DNA from: Dipteronia dyeriana
Taxonomy: Eukaryota > Streptophyta > Magnoliopsida > Sapindales > Sapindaceae
Direction: 5' to 3'
NCBI GenBank assembly: GCA_032871835.1
Contig: CM065296.1
Location: 6,024,001 to 6,088,000, forward strand
DNA: 64,000 nucleotides
Position numbers and translations under genes: made by a program
The notes under the pieces: generated by a model
Database searches by the model: none
What the model was told of the DNA's origin: nothing
Seen by the model: only the letters and a program-made list of their open reading frames with translations
Part shown: positions 1-11,003 of the stretch, one piece after another
Layout of the letters: every line of letters starts with the position of its first letter
Numbering within the stretch: the first letter of the stretch is position 1

Positions 1-535
1 GTTCGACCCAAGAGAGGAACTCGAAAAATCAAAGGAGGAGCCAACAGAAGAAGTAGTCTTAAAAGCAGTCGAACCAACAAATAAGGTAAAAATCAGAGCT
101 AATCTAGAAGAAAAGGTCAGAATAGATCTCATCAATTTTCTTAGAGAATACAAAGACGTGTTTGGTGGAGTCATGAAGACATGGTGGGGATAGACACACG
201 AGTGATATCACATCACTTGGCTGTGGATCCGAATGTCAAACTCGTAATACAAAAAAGAAGATCTTTCAACCTCGAAAGGAGTCGGGCAATCAAGCAGGAG
301 GTATAGAAGTTACTCACTGTAGGATCAATCAGAGAAATCAATTATCCGTAGTGGGTAGCGAATGTGGTGCTGGTCCAAAAGAAAAATGGACAATGGAGAA
401 TGTGCGTGGATTTCACAGATTTGAACAAAGCATGCCCAAATAATAGCTTTTCACTTCCCGGAATAGATCAGTTGGTCGATGCTACATCAGGTCATGAACT
501 GCTCAGTTTTATAAATGCCTAATCGGGATACAACT
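1..535 (+). pseudogene. Gypsy (Tat-lineage) pol fragment, left part
   Basis: This is the protease-to-RT region of a Ty3/gypsy element, colinear with about 6446-6980 of element D but clearly diverged. Readable pieces include the RT start around 398-530 (MCVDFTDLNKACP, then DQLVDAT and HELLSF). The frame is broken by stops, for example near 304 and 520, and by small indels. The fragment runs off the left window edge and is interrupted at 535 by a solo LTR. It resumes at 2411. It is a dead relic, older than the solo LTR. Confidence 0.85.
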
Positions 536-880
536 TGTAAAGTCCTCATTTTTTGATTGGCTTATTTTGTGAACAAATCACATTTTTGGGGTATTATGTA
601 AGAGTAGCTTAGGCTCTCAAGACCTCAAGAGGTGAAGCACCAAAGGTAAAATTCTTATGCTTACTTGCTTTGAAGAGATAGTTGCACACACTTACAAATT
701 CATGCATAATTCTTATTCATATATGTTGAGTGTTTATACTTGTGTGCATTTTGGTTTAAATGACTCTTGTTGATTTATTTGCATCTTGGAATTAAATGTT
801 TTATGTCATGTTTGGCATTAGAATAGGATACATTTTTCATCACTCTTGAACTTATTGATTATGTGTGTTTGAGTGTTGAA

Positions 881-1186
881 AATAGGCATTGCGCTGGTAG
901 TGCGCTACTCGACCAGTGCACCTCACCAGCGCAACATTCCAGTGGATTGTCGCATGTGATGCGCCACTGAGTTGCTCTGCTGCACCCGCGTAAAGATGTA
1001 AAAATGGGCAGTGCACTGGTGGTACACTACTCGACTAGCGCATCCTCACCAGCGTAACATTCTTGTGGATCGTTGTATGTGTTGCACCACTGGGCTACGC
1101 CAGTCGTCCAACGCCTATTGTAAAAATAGGTTGTGCGCTGGTGGTGCGCTACTCGACCAGCGCACGTCACCAGCGCACATAGAGGA
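881..1186. repeat. 121-bp tandem repeat, about 2.5 copies, in the solo LTR
   Basis: Units start near 881, 1002 and 1123. Each begins with an AAAATAGGCA-like stretch followed by a GC-rich dyad in which TGCGCTGGT pairs with ACCAGCGCA. The block ends about 45 bp upstream of a TATATATATA run at about 1232, so it lies in the U3 promoter region. Confidence 0.8.
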
Positions 1187-1965
1187 AGCTGGAACGTTTT
1201 TTCCAAAACGACCTCACTTTGTTTGGATCTCATATATATATATAACTCTTTGGTTTAAGGTCGTGGAAGAGTTCAGAACATCACATATTTTTCTTAGAAC
1301 ACATTTCAAAGGAAAAACTCTTCCAAGAACTCATTTTTAATCACTCAAAGCATTCCCATATGCATAAAAGCTTCATCTTGCATAATCTAACTTCATTTAG
1401 AATGCATCAATGGATAGGGTTGCTTCAACACATCTTGTTTGGTAATTTCTTCGCTATTTTCTTACAAGTTAAGTGTTTTGCTTGCTAAGCCATCTCTTTA
1501 ATTATCTGTATGCTCTTAGAATATATTATAGATACAGATTAGAGATTGTTGTGATGACATGATTGAGTGTTGTATTGTGATAGCTAGGATTGTTATTTTT
1601 GATAACTTCTAGCTAAATCTCTATGCTTTGCATTTAGATATTGTTTAGGAATCATTGATTGCATTTAGTGATTGCATTATAGTCATTGCCATGCTTAATG
1701 ACAACATGTGTTGATTTGGTTTTTATGATAGCTTCATTGGATTACTTGTTATATGTTTAGCTCAGCTTTATGACATGTCATTTAGCTCTTGATATCTAGG
1801 ATTGCATTTGTTGCCATATCATAATCCTAGATAAGCATATAAGGTACCCTAGCCTTGTTTGTTGTTTGAATATCATCTTATATTCACATAGGGTGTTTAT
1901 CTCTTCTTCTCTTCTTCAAAAAGAAGTAAGTCTTTCGTTGCATCCGGGAGTAGGTTGCTTCAAGC

Positions 1966-2187
1966 GTAAGCAAATTGGACTAGGTTCACTTAATACCGGG
2001 ATTAGGTAGCGGTAGTGGGTTATATACCGGGAGTAGGTTGTAACGCCTCTATCATCAGTGAATTCGTTGTTCGAGTGTAAGCAAATTGGACTTGGTTCAC
2101 TTAATACCGGGATTAGGTAGTTGTAGTGAGTTATATACCGGGAGTAGGTTGTAACGCATCTATCATCAGTGGATTCGTTGTTCGAGT
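1966..2187. repeat. 111-bp tandem duplication in the solo LTR
   Basis: Two copies start with GTAAGCAAATTGGACT at 1966 and GTAAGCAAATTGGACTT at 2077, each containing ATACCGGGATTAGGTAG and ATCATCAGTG. The LTRs of element B hold one copy of this unit, so the duplication arose in this lineage. Confidence 0.85.
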
Positions 2188-2410
2188 GTGGCACACTTAA
2201 CAGCCCGTGGTTTTTTCCATTTGTAGGGTTTCCACGTACATCTCAAGTGTCTTTAATATTTCTGCAATCTTTACACTTGTGATTTTGTTGTGACTAGCTA
2301 GGGGCATTTTCGTCAACTTGACCTTTAACGAAAATTGGGTAAATTTGTTTAAAATCTATTCACCCCCTATAGATTAATATTATACACACCAAAATATTTG
2401 TTTCACAACT

Positions 2411-2600
2411 AGATCCGGATGAACAAAGTAGATGAAGATAAAACGGCATTCACAACCGATCATGGTTTATACTGTTACACAGTGATGCCTTTTGGGCTAA
2501 AAATGCTAGGGCTACATACCAAAAATTGGTCAACAGACTTTTTATTCGCCAAATAAGAAGAAACATGGAAGTCTATACTGCCGACATGCTAACCAAAAAT
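2411..2600 (+). pseudogene. Gypsy pol fragment, right part (RT)
   Basis: This continues the fragment at 1-535. It reads RMNKVDEDKTAFTTDHGLY, then YCYTVMPFGLK before a frameshift. The RT catalytic YIDD box is replaced by YTAD at 2574-2585, so the enzyme would be dead even without the stops. Similarity to element D stops near 2600, where an AT-rich repeat begins. Confidence 0.82.
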
Positions 2601-2639
2601 ATTATACCTTTTAAAAGCTTAGGTAAATCTTAGCTTAGG

Positions 2640-3136
2640 AGAGAATTCAAATCCTACATTTTAATGCTTTTGAAAAATATTTATTTATTACTACTTATAA
2701 AAGAAAATAAAAGTTATTTTTATATATTTAGAAAAAAGAAATTGATGAATTGAAGGCAATAATAAATATTTTTAATGTGCTACTATTATATTCAATTAAA
2801 AATATTATTGAATGTGATAGTAAATATTTTTAATGTTAAAAGATATTATATGAATTTAATACAAAGAAGAAGGTTTTTAATGTTCTACTGTCAATATTTG
2901 ATTATAAAATATTATTTTAATTTTTTTATGCTAACGTTAATTTATTACCATTATATGTATTTCTGTTTACGGTTTTTTAGAATGAACTTATATTCTGCTT
3001 TTTTACACTTACATCATTCTAATTTATTTTTTTCCTAAAAAAAATTATGTTAATTCTGAACAATTAATATTTTTAATTTTATTTGAAAAATATTTGTTTA
3101 TTACCCTTTATAAGAATAGTTATAATTGAAAATTAT
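2640..3136. repeat. AT-rich interspersed repeat, copy 1 left part
   Basis: This very AT-rich segment matches 32760-33180 in order, for example ATATTTAGAAAAA, then GCAATAAT, then TTTTTAATGTG, then ATATTTGATTA. It was split by insertion of element D and continues at 14966. It has no coding potential. Confidence 0.6.
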
Positions 3137-3141
3137 ATATG

Positions 3142-4008
3142 TGTTGTATGTAAATTTTACCAAGCATACACGACATTGACAGGAAGGAAAAAATAGCCAA
3201 GTGTATGCTTAGATGGGCATCCGGAAAATATCCTACAATGCATCATTAAAGAGGAGCAAGCCCGAGTAAGCATATACCGAATAAAGACCTACTCGGGATC
3301 AGTTAACAACACTCGGGACTGGTTAAAACAACGCTTCCACTCGGGCTCATACGGCAATACTCGGGACCATCTGGTATTATTCTTACTCGGGAGTAAGTAC
3401 AACTCCAATAAGAACTTATCATACAGGTTAAGTCGTTAAATACGCAAAGATATCCGTCATGAAGGAATCCCAAATAATGGATCTTTAAGTTAGAAGAGTC
3501 CCCCAATCAGGAAACAACTTGATTTTTTTTCAAAGACTACATTCTTATAAGGAAACAAGTCAAATTGAACTACACTACTAGAATCCTACTCAATTTCCAT
3601 AAGAGACTCCGAAACAGGAAAGAAGACAAATCAACCTCGAGCAAGTAACCAAAACACAATTAAATACAAATATCTTGTATTACTTGTACAAAGCAGATTA
3701 GGGTTCTATAAGCATATAAATAGACCCATAATCTGGTTCGAAAAAATATAGGCAATATAGCATACAGTAATCACAAATAATACAGAGAGAAAAAGGGAGA
3801 TCGAGAGCTTGTAAAAACATCTTATTCTCTTAGTGGATTTTGGCTTGGTTGATCTTTCAACCACCCGTGGATGTTTCTCCGACCATCCGAGTTTTACCAA
3901 GTAAAACTTGTCTTTGTTACTCTCTCTGCATCTCTTTCTCTTTGAATAAATAGCCAAATTCCAGTCCTTGTTGGATTTTCTGGCATAATCCAGAAAACGA
4001 CGTCAACA
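3142..4008 (+). repeat. 5' LTR of element D
   Basis: It is an 867-bp direct repeat of 14092-14960 with terminal TGTTG/CAACA. It contains repeated ACTCGGG motifs between about 3290 and 3400 and a TATAAATAG box at 3715. Confidence 0.95.
3715..3723 (+). promoter_or_regulatory. TATA box in the 5' LTR of element D
   Basis: TATAAATAG lies about 290 bp before the LTR end. The same box is at 14667-14675 in the 3' LTR. This is the expected U3/R promoter position, with transcription starting about 30 bp downstream. Confidence 0.6.
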
Positions 4009-4010
4009 AT

Positions 4011-4028
4011 TGGCACTAGAAGGAGGGG
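4011..4028 (+). other. Primer-binding site of element D
   Basis: TGGCACTAGAAGGAGGGG begins 2 bp after the LTR end. The TGG start fits pairing with the CCA end of a tRNA. The tRNA was not assigned. Confidence 0.7.
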
Positions 4029-4055
4029 TTGAACCTCCAAACTTGTTAGAAAGCA

Positions 4056-5275
4056 ATGGCTGGAAGCAGAAGTAGTTCAGGGAATGGTCAAAGATCACCA
4101 GGCAATTTCCATACTGGCAATACGTCACAAAATCCTGCAGCAAACACAGAAAACCAACCTGCGCACCTGGCAGGGATCTTGCAAGTTCCTCCAACCAGCA
4201 GAGATCTTACGCTGCGTTTCCAAGAGTCCCTGCAGCAATTGGTGACGGACGCAGCAAAGGAAGAGATTGACCTACTAGCCGCAGGAGCGCATACTCCCAA
4301 TCCTCCACCCGCAAGGCTCCATTCAATGGTGATAGGACCAGGAATAACTATGCCAGAAACCAGAAGGAACTCTTCTCTAATCAATCCGGTTGGACAGAAA
4401 ACACTAGAGGAGAATCACCAAAAGCTGGATCGCAATCAAACAGTACGTGTCAGACATCGTAAATACGATCGGCGCAGAGGACGATCATCATCAGAAGACA
4501 GTGATCAACACCATCGTAAACGTCATCATGCAGTCACACGAGGGTTCTGGCATCAGAGTGAAGAATCTGAGGAAAGAATGACAGTCACCCAACGGTTCAA
4601 CCGTCAAGGAAGCCCGGTAGGGGACATAGATATTACAATCCAGAGCCTAACTCGAGAGGTAGAGAATAATAGGCGACAGATGGAGGCACTTGTCAGACGT
4701 TACGGTTGCAACGATCTATCCGACGATGACTCCGACAGTCTATTTACCAGGGAAATTTTATGGACCCCTTTACTAGAAAGATTCAGGATGCCGCATGTGG
4801 AAAAATTCAAAAATGATACAGATCCAAAGGAGCACGTTAGGCGCTATAAAAGTGCCATGGCTCAATATGCTCGCAGTGACCCCCTGTTGTGTCTCAACTT
4901 TCCACAAACACTTGGGGACACAGGCTCAAGATGGTTCAGAAGACTACCCCCGACAAGCATCGAAAATTTCAGCGAGTTGAGCAGGAGCTTCTCAAGGAAA
5001 TTCCTGAGCAAAGTTCATAGAAAGAAGTCTGTGGCCTACCTCTCTAAAATAAAACGGGGGAAGGACTAGTCATTAAAAAAATATTTGGGCCGGTTTGGCC
5101 AAGCGGTATCAGAGATTGGCAGCGCTAATGATGAAGCCATTATTGTTGCCTTCACCAATAACTTGTAGAATGGACGATTATCCTTCGATTTGAGAAGAGC
5201 ACAGCTGACAAGGTATGCCGACATGATGGATATGGCGGGAGGATACTCTCTGGCTGAGGAAGAAGAGTTAGCTAC
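4056..5275 (+). pseudogene. gag of element D (capsid region)
   Basis: An ATG at 4056 opens a 337-codon frame ending in TAG at 5069. The first 200 residues are low-complexity and basic. Residues about 240-337 match the retrotransposon gag family, with the LLERFRMPHVEKF, DPKEHVRRYK and WFRRLPPTSIENFSEL landmarks. The family normally continues with a GESLKDYIARF-like stretch. Here that part is read past the TAG, with another stop at about 5166, and ends near 5275. It would have formed the virus-like particle. It is interrupted, so full-length Gag cannot be made from this copy. Confidence 0.85.
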
Positions 5276-5500
5276 ATGAGGAAGCTATATGCATGGAGGA
5301 AATCCCGAACAGAGGAATACCGAATCCAAGGGGTAAAATCAAAAAGAAAAACATAAAGGGAACAGCAAGGAGAAAAATAAGGATGGGGTAATGGGCGCAA
5401 CGTCGAATGGTCCACGGAGGAATACCGCGGCAGATATACCAATTACACCCCTCTTCGGAAGAAACAAGAAGAAATTCTAGCCATCCTGGAAGAAAAGAAT

Positions 5501-6397
5501 ATGGTACAAGAACCGCGGCGACAATCACAGTTCGCACAGAGAGATACAACCAAGTATTGCAGGTTTCATAAAGAGATTGGGCATGAAACTTCGAAGTGTT
5601 TTCAGCTCAGAGATTACATAGAAACCCTTATTCGAGAAGGGCACCTGCGGGATGTAATCTTAAAAAAAGACGAGAGATCGGAAGTCAAGAAAGCCAAGGC
5701 TGATTATAACCCTGGTCAAAACCGAAGAGCCAGCCCCGAAGCCAATCAAGTAATACATACAATCTTCGGAGGACCTTCTACTGGGAGGAGCAACCGAGAA
5801 CGAACTCAGGAAGTCCGAGAAGTAGTAGAAGCCAGGAATAACTTGGACGTGAATTCGGTTGAACCAAACCCGAAGAGGGTAAAGGAAGGATGGGACCCGA
5901 TAGTCTTCACAGAGGCAGATTCCCAAGGTGTCGATGTTCGACCTAATGAAGCTTTGGTTATAAGCGCTCGGATTGGCCATAGGGAAGTCTGGAGAATTTT
6001 AATAGGTAATGGAAGTTCAGCAGACATTTTAAGCGTGGCCGTAAACGACCAGCTAAGATTGGACCGAAAAGATTTATAGCCTTTCCATACTCCATTAAGA
6101 GGATTTGAGGGAATAGAGGTCAGGTCACTAAGGACGGCCAAATTACCTATAAAGATCGGAACAGCACCATGCCAGAGGACTGTCCTGCTCCACTTCGTGG
6201 TAGTTGATTTGGATAATTGGCCGTATAATGCGTTATTGGGTCAGCCATTCCTGAATAAGACAAGAGACGTGACGGCCACTTACGCATTAATGATCAAGTT
6301 CTCAACAGAACAAAGGGTTGGGATAATCAAGGGATCCCAAGAGATGGCCTGAAGAGCAAACCTGTCGGTATACAGAGACAAGTATGATGCCGAACAA
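5501..6397 (+). pseudogene. Zinc knuckle and aspartic protease region of element D
   Basis: The open frame 5501-6079 has a knuckle of the C-x2-H-x4-H-x4-C type (CRFHKEIGHETSKC) near residues 26-39. The protease signature reads ILIGNGSSADIL where the family has I-D-N-G-S-S. Codon 169 (GGT at 6005-6007) is Gly in place of the catalytic Asp, so processing activity should be lost. A TAG at 6077-6079 cuts the domain. The rest (FHTPLRGFEGIEV, then YNALLGQPFLN) is read in the same frame to a TGA at 6350. It is in a different frame from gag. Confidence 0.82.
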
Positions 6398-8604
6398 GTG
6401 TGCACCATAATGCAGCCAAATGAATGTGAAGAATCATTGTCATTCGAACTAGATCCAAGGGAGGTTTCGAATGAATACAAGACAGAAGTGGTCAAAATAC
6501 TACTCGAAGAAGACAAACCGGACAGAAAAGTCAAGATCGGGGCAAACTTGGAAGAAAAAATCAAGCGAGAATTGACCAATTTGCTCAAAGAATACAAAGA
6601 TGTTTTTACATGGAGTCACGAAGATATGATCAGAATAGATGCCCGAATAATATCGCATCACCTCGCAGTTAGCCCGAATGCCAAACCGGTAGTACAAAAG
6701 AGAAGATCGTTCAATCCTGAAAGAAGTCAAGCAATCAAACAAGAGGTGGAAAAGCTACTAGCGACTGGATCAATCAGAGAAGTCAGCTACCTCCAGTGGG
6801 TCTCCAAAGTAGTTCTCGTCCAGAAGAAAATGAACAATGAAGGATGTGCGTAGATTTCACGGATCTAAACAAGGCATGTCCAAAGGACAGCTTCCCACTC
6901 CCAAGAAAAGATCAGCTGGTGGATGCCACAGCATGTCATGAATTGCTCAGCTTCATGGATGCTTACTCGGGATACAATCAGATCCGGATGAACAAAGCTG
7001 ATGAAGAAAAAACAGCTTTCACAACGGATCAGGGTTTATATTGCTACACAGTAATGCCCTTCGGTTTAAAAAATGCAAGGGCCACGTACCAAAGGTTGGT
7101 CAACAAGATCTTCACTCGGCAAATAGGAAGAAACATGAAAGTGTACATTGATGACATGTTGACTAAAAGCGTCTCAGCAGATGACCATGCCCGCGACCTC
7201 AGAGAGACATTTGATGTATTAAGAAGATATCAGATGAAATTAAACCCAAGAAAATGTTTATTCGGAGTCCACTCGGGAAGATTCTTGGGTTTTCAAGTCC
7301 ATCAAAGAGGAATCGAAGTTAATCCAGAAAAGATCCAGGCTTTGCAACAAATGACTTCACCTAAAACATTGAAAGAGGTACAGCGCTTAACAGGGTGTTT
7401 AGCCTCCTTGGGAAGATTCATCTCAAAGGCTACAGATAGGTGCGCACCTTTCTTCAAAGTAATCAAAAAAGGGAAAGGCCTGGAGTGGAATAAAGAGTGC
7501 GAGCAGACATTCTTAAAAATAAAAGAATACTTGGGGCAAGCTCCCATCCTCTCAAAACAACAAAAAGGGGAAATACTTCAACTGTATCTATCAATAACCG
7601 AGCTCGCAGCAAGTTCAGTTCTAGTCAGGACAGAAGATGGAGTGCAGAAACCAGTGTATTATACAAGCAAGGCACTCCTACCGGCCGAGACCAGATACTC
7701 ACAGGCAGAGAAGATAGCCTTAGCATTGGTTTCAGCAACAAAAAAGCTGAGACCATACTTTCAGGCTCATACGATCCAGGTTCTCATCAATTGCCCATTA
7801 AGACAAATCTTACAAAAACTAGAGATATCAGGAAGACTTACTAAATGGGCAATCGAATTGAGTGAATTCGATATTCATTATGTCCCCAGAACTTCCCTCA
7901 AAGGACAAGCGGTGACAAACTTCATAGCCGAGTTCACAGAACCGAACCTGGAAGCAAAAAAACTGTTGGATAAAAATTTCCCATTGAAATTATATGTTGA
8001 TGGTTCTTCAAATACTCATGCCAGCGGGGCAGGGATCGTAGTTCGTACCCCAGAAGGAGATGATGTTGAATGTGCCATGAGATTTGATTTCAAAGCAACC
8101 AATAATCAGACCGAATACGAGGCATTGTTAGCTGGACTCAGAGTCTGCATAGCTCTTGAGGCTGATGAAGTGGAGATATTCAGCGATTCACGGGTAGTTG
8201 TCAACCAGGTTATGGATGAATACCAAGCTAAAGATGAAGGAATGGTCGCCTACCGTGACATCGCAAAACAGCTCCTCCAAAAATTTAAAGAATACAAGAT
8301 CGCTCAGATCTCAAGAGAAGAAAATGAAAAGGCAGACGCTTTATCTAAATTAGCATCAGCAACAACCTCAATCAGACCAAAAACCATTCCAGTTGCACAC
8401 CTCCTTAAACCGAGTACGGCTGAACTTAAGCATTTGGAAATTTTAGAAATTCGAACACCGCAAGACGGTTGGATGGTCCAGCTGAGAAGGTTCCTGGAAG
8501 AAGGCATACTCCAGGAAGATCCGGTATTATCAAAGCGCATCAGGTATCGATCGACTAGGTACACCATGATCGAAGGAGAATTATACAGAAGGGGGTTTTC
8601 TTGA
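6398..8604 (+). pseudogene. Reverse transcriptase with two RNase H domains (element D)
   Basis: Frame one (6398-6853) holds the RT N-terminus (FTWSHEDM, then HHLAVSPNAKPVVQKRR). A -1 shift near 6840 moves to the 586-codon frame 6844-8604. There RT runs from MCVDFTDLNKACPKDSFPLP through the intact catalytic motif VYIDDML (about residues 99-105) to GFLGF-like and LTGCLASLGRFI landmarks. The first RNase H follows (LYLSITELAASSVL). A second, archaeal-type RNase H follows at about residues 383-507 (LYVDGSSN, NNQTEYEALLAGL, IFSDSRVVVNQV, EENEKADALSKLA). The tandem RNase H marks the Tat lineage. Apart from the frameshift and the terminal TGA this is the best-preserved part of D. Confidence 0.93.
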
Positions 8605-9712
8605 GCTCTCTAGAGATGTATACCGGAAGAAGATGCACATCGAGTACTTCAAGAGATCCACGGAGGAGTTTGCGGGAACCACACCGGGGGTAGGAGTCTG
8701 GCGCATAAGGTACTCAGGCAAGGCTATTATTGGCCTACACTTTTCTCAGATGCACAGCAATGGTCGAAAAGTTGCAATACCTGTCAAAGAATTGCCAACA
8801 ATATCCGATAACCCCAGAAAAGCTCAGAAATCTCACTGCCCCATGGCTATTCGCCTTCTGGGACCTAGACCTGATCGGGCCAATGCTAGCTGGAACAGAG
8901 GTGGAGCGAAGCACGCTATAGTAGCAGTCGATTATTTCACAAAATGGGCTGAAGCTGAAGCTGAAGCTTTGGTGCATATCACGGAAGCCAACACCATAAA
9001 TTTTGTAAAGAAAAACATACTCTACAGGTTTGGAATTCCGGACACTATAATCACTGATAATGGCACTCAGTTTGATAGCCAAAGGTTCAGACAATTGTGC
9101 GATAAGTATCATATTGCTAATTACTATGCAACACCAGCTCATCCACAAACAAATGGTCAAGTAGAAGCAGTAAATAAAATTATCAAGCACACTATCAAAG
9201 CAAAATTAGATGACAAAAAAGGAAGATGGGTTGAAAAGTTTCCTGAAGTATTGTGGGCTTATCGGACGACAGCAAGGACTTCAACAGGAGAAACTCCGTT
9301 CAGCCTAGCATTTGGAACAGAAGCTGTCATCCCCATGGAAACATCGTATGAGTCCCCCCGGGTCAGGCTATACGATAAAGAACTAAACATTGATACACTG
9401 CTACAAAGTTTGGATGAGCTAGAAGAAAAAAGGGAAAAGTCCCGAATAAGAAATACAGCTTATCAACAAAGAGTGGCACGCCACTACAACTCTCATGTTC
9501 GGATCAGGAGATTTCAGTTAGGAGACCTGGTGCTCAGGAAGGTGTCACTGAACACAAAGAATAGAGCCGCGGGGTCTCTGGCTGACAAATGGGAAGGTCC
9601 ATACAAGATCGAGGGGATAGCTGGCCATGAATCTTATTGGATTGCTCGACCCAATGGAGGGGTGTTACCCCGACCGTGCAATGCCCAATATCTGAAGATT
9701 TTCTATCCTTAA
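8605..9712 (+). pseudogene. Integrase of element D
   Basis: The H2C2 zinc-binding part reads in the RT frame after two stops (TGA 8602, TAG 8611), with HRVLQEIHGGVCGNH and CNTCQR. The first catalytic Asp (FWDLDLIGP) is in a second frame near 8860-8885. The rest is in a third frame (8633-9712), with VDYFTKWAEAE, the second Asp in TDNGTQFD and the Glu in NGQVEAVNK. The C-terminal part ends LPRPCNAQYLKIFYP. The DDE residues survive but sit in different frames, so the gene is broken. A GCTGAA triplet expansion lengthens the EAEAEA run. Confidence 0.9.
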
Positions 9713-11003
9713 AATATATATTTATATTAAATATTTTATTCTTTTTCTAGTCAGGACAGTATTAGTCAGAATAAATATTAAAACTGTAATATTAATCTTT
9801 GTTGATTTTTCACAGTAATAAATAAAACTAGGAATTTCCAAAAGGAAAGCACCCAGCTCGAGATTTCCAAAAAGCATATGACAATAAGAAATGGAAGAGC
9901 ATGATAATAAGAACATGCAAATAGAATTCTCAGGACCATCAAATCCTGAAAGGGCGGAGAAGCTCGTAGGAGCATGCCAGCCGAGCAGGGTCAAAATGGC
10001 CTTCGTAAAAAGGCAAACCCGATGCACGAGACAGGAAAAATGCTCGGGACGCTATCGGGAGAAATTCAGGTGAAATGCGTAGCTGTGTTGAAGCAACTTT
10101 AAAAAAAAAAGAGCTCAAAGATTCGGCAAACGCTTACGCATAAAAACTAGGGAGACGTCCTTGGTATTGCGTAAGTACTCGAACGCATAATCATGGTGAG
10201 CCTTGATATAACGTTCGGGTAGCAACCGGGTATGAAACATAAGTGCAAACTTTCCTGTTTTAATATGACTCGGTTAATAATAAAGAAGCCAGTTTAATAA
10301 GATACTTGGCAATTGAAGTTATTCGGGTAACAACCGGTTTAATAAGATACTCGGTTAAGTTACCCGATCACCAGCCAGTTTAATAAAATACTTGGCAATT
10401 GAAGTTATTCGGATAACCGGTTAAATAAGATACTCGGTTAAGTTATCCGACCATCAGCCAGTTTAATACAACCTCCGGCAACAAAAATAAAGACAAACCA
10501 TACAACTAAGAAAATCGTATTCTATTGCTCTTAAAAAGGATGGTTACAGTTCAAAGAAATGATTCTTTACACAAGTAAAAAATAAAGAATCTATCATAAT
10601 CTTCTACCAATCTACAAGATTAAGGTTGCGAGGATTTCGAGCCTTTGCCAATACTCGGGTCTGGCACCATCTCATATTCACGAAGCAAGCTCTCATTAGA
10701 CGGCCAAGTGAAATCATCAACAATATCATCCCTCCACTTGCTGTAATCATTACCCATGGTTGGTCCGACATCCGGGATTACACCCTCGACAGACTCTTGA
10801 CTTGTGTAAAAGGTCGAGAGAGAGTGCTAGGACGGAATCTCTAAATGCATAGGATGGGGCTCCTTGTCTTGACTGCGGCAGTAAGCTCTCCATTCTTTCA
10901 TCTGAATCCGAAGAGATTCCAAGGACCGGTCCACATGGTGTTTGATTGACAGCTCACAGTTAGCACGGGCTTTCTCGGTTGCCCTACTCTTTACTTTGAA
11001 GAA
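9713..11003. other. Non-coding spacer of element D with an 85-bp tandem repeat
   Basis: No coding signal is seen between integrase and the antisense gene. Units beginning GCCAGTTTAATAA start at 10288, 10374 and 10457, with internal GATACTCGGTTAAGTTA. The function is unknown. Confidence 0.7.

Larger units (their letters stand above)
536..2405 (+). mobile_element. Solo LTR of a SIRE-like Ty1/copia family
   Basis: The LTR starts TGTAAAGTCCTCA and ends ATATTTGTTTCA, the same termini as the LTRs of element B. It is flanked by the 5-bp TSD CAACT (531-535 and 2406-2410). Removing it restores the interrupted RT sequence between GGATACAACT and AGATCCGG. No internal region is present, so unequal LTR recombination probably removed the body. 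At 1870 bp it is about 500 bp shorter than the LTRs of B, and it has two tandem expansions that B lacks. Confidence 0.93.

Noticed and set aside
1011..1340. 109-codon open frame on the plus strand
   Set aside because: It is an accidental frame across the 121-bp tandem repeats of a solo LTR.
1916..2194. 92-codon minus-strand frame with internally repeated peptide
   Set aside because: The repetition mirrors the 111-bp DNA duplication in the LTR. The same kind of frame appears at 63371-63571 in the LTR of B.
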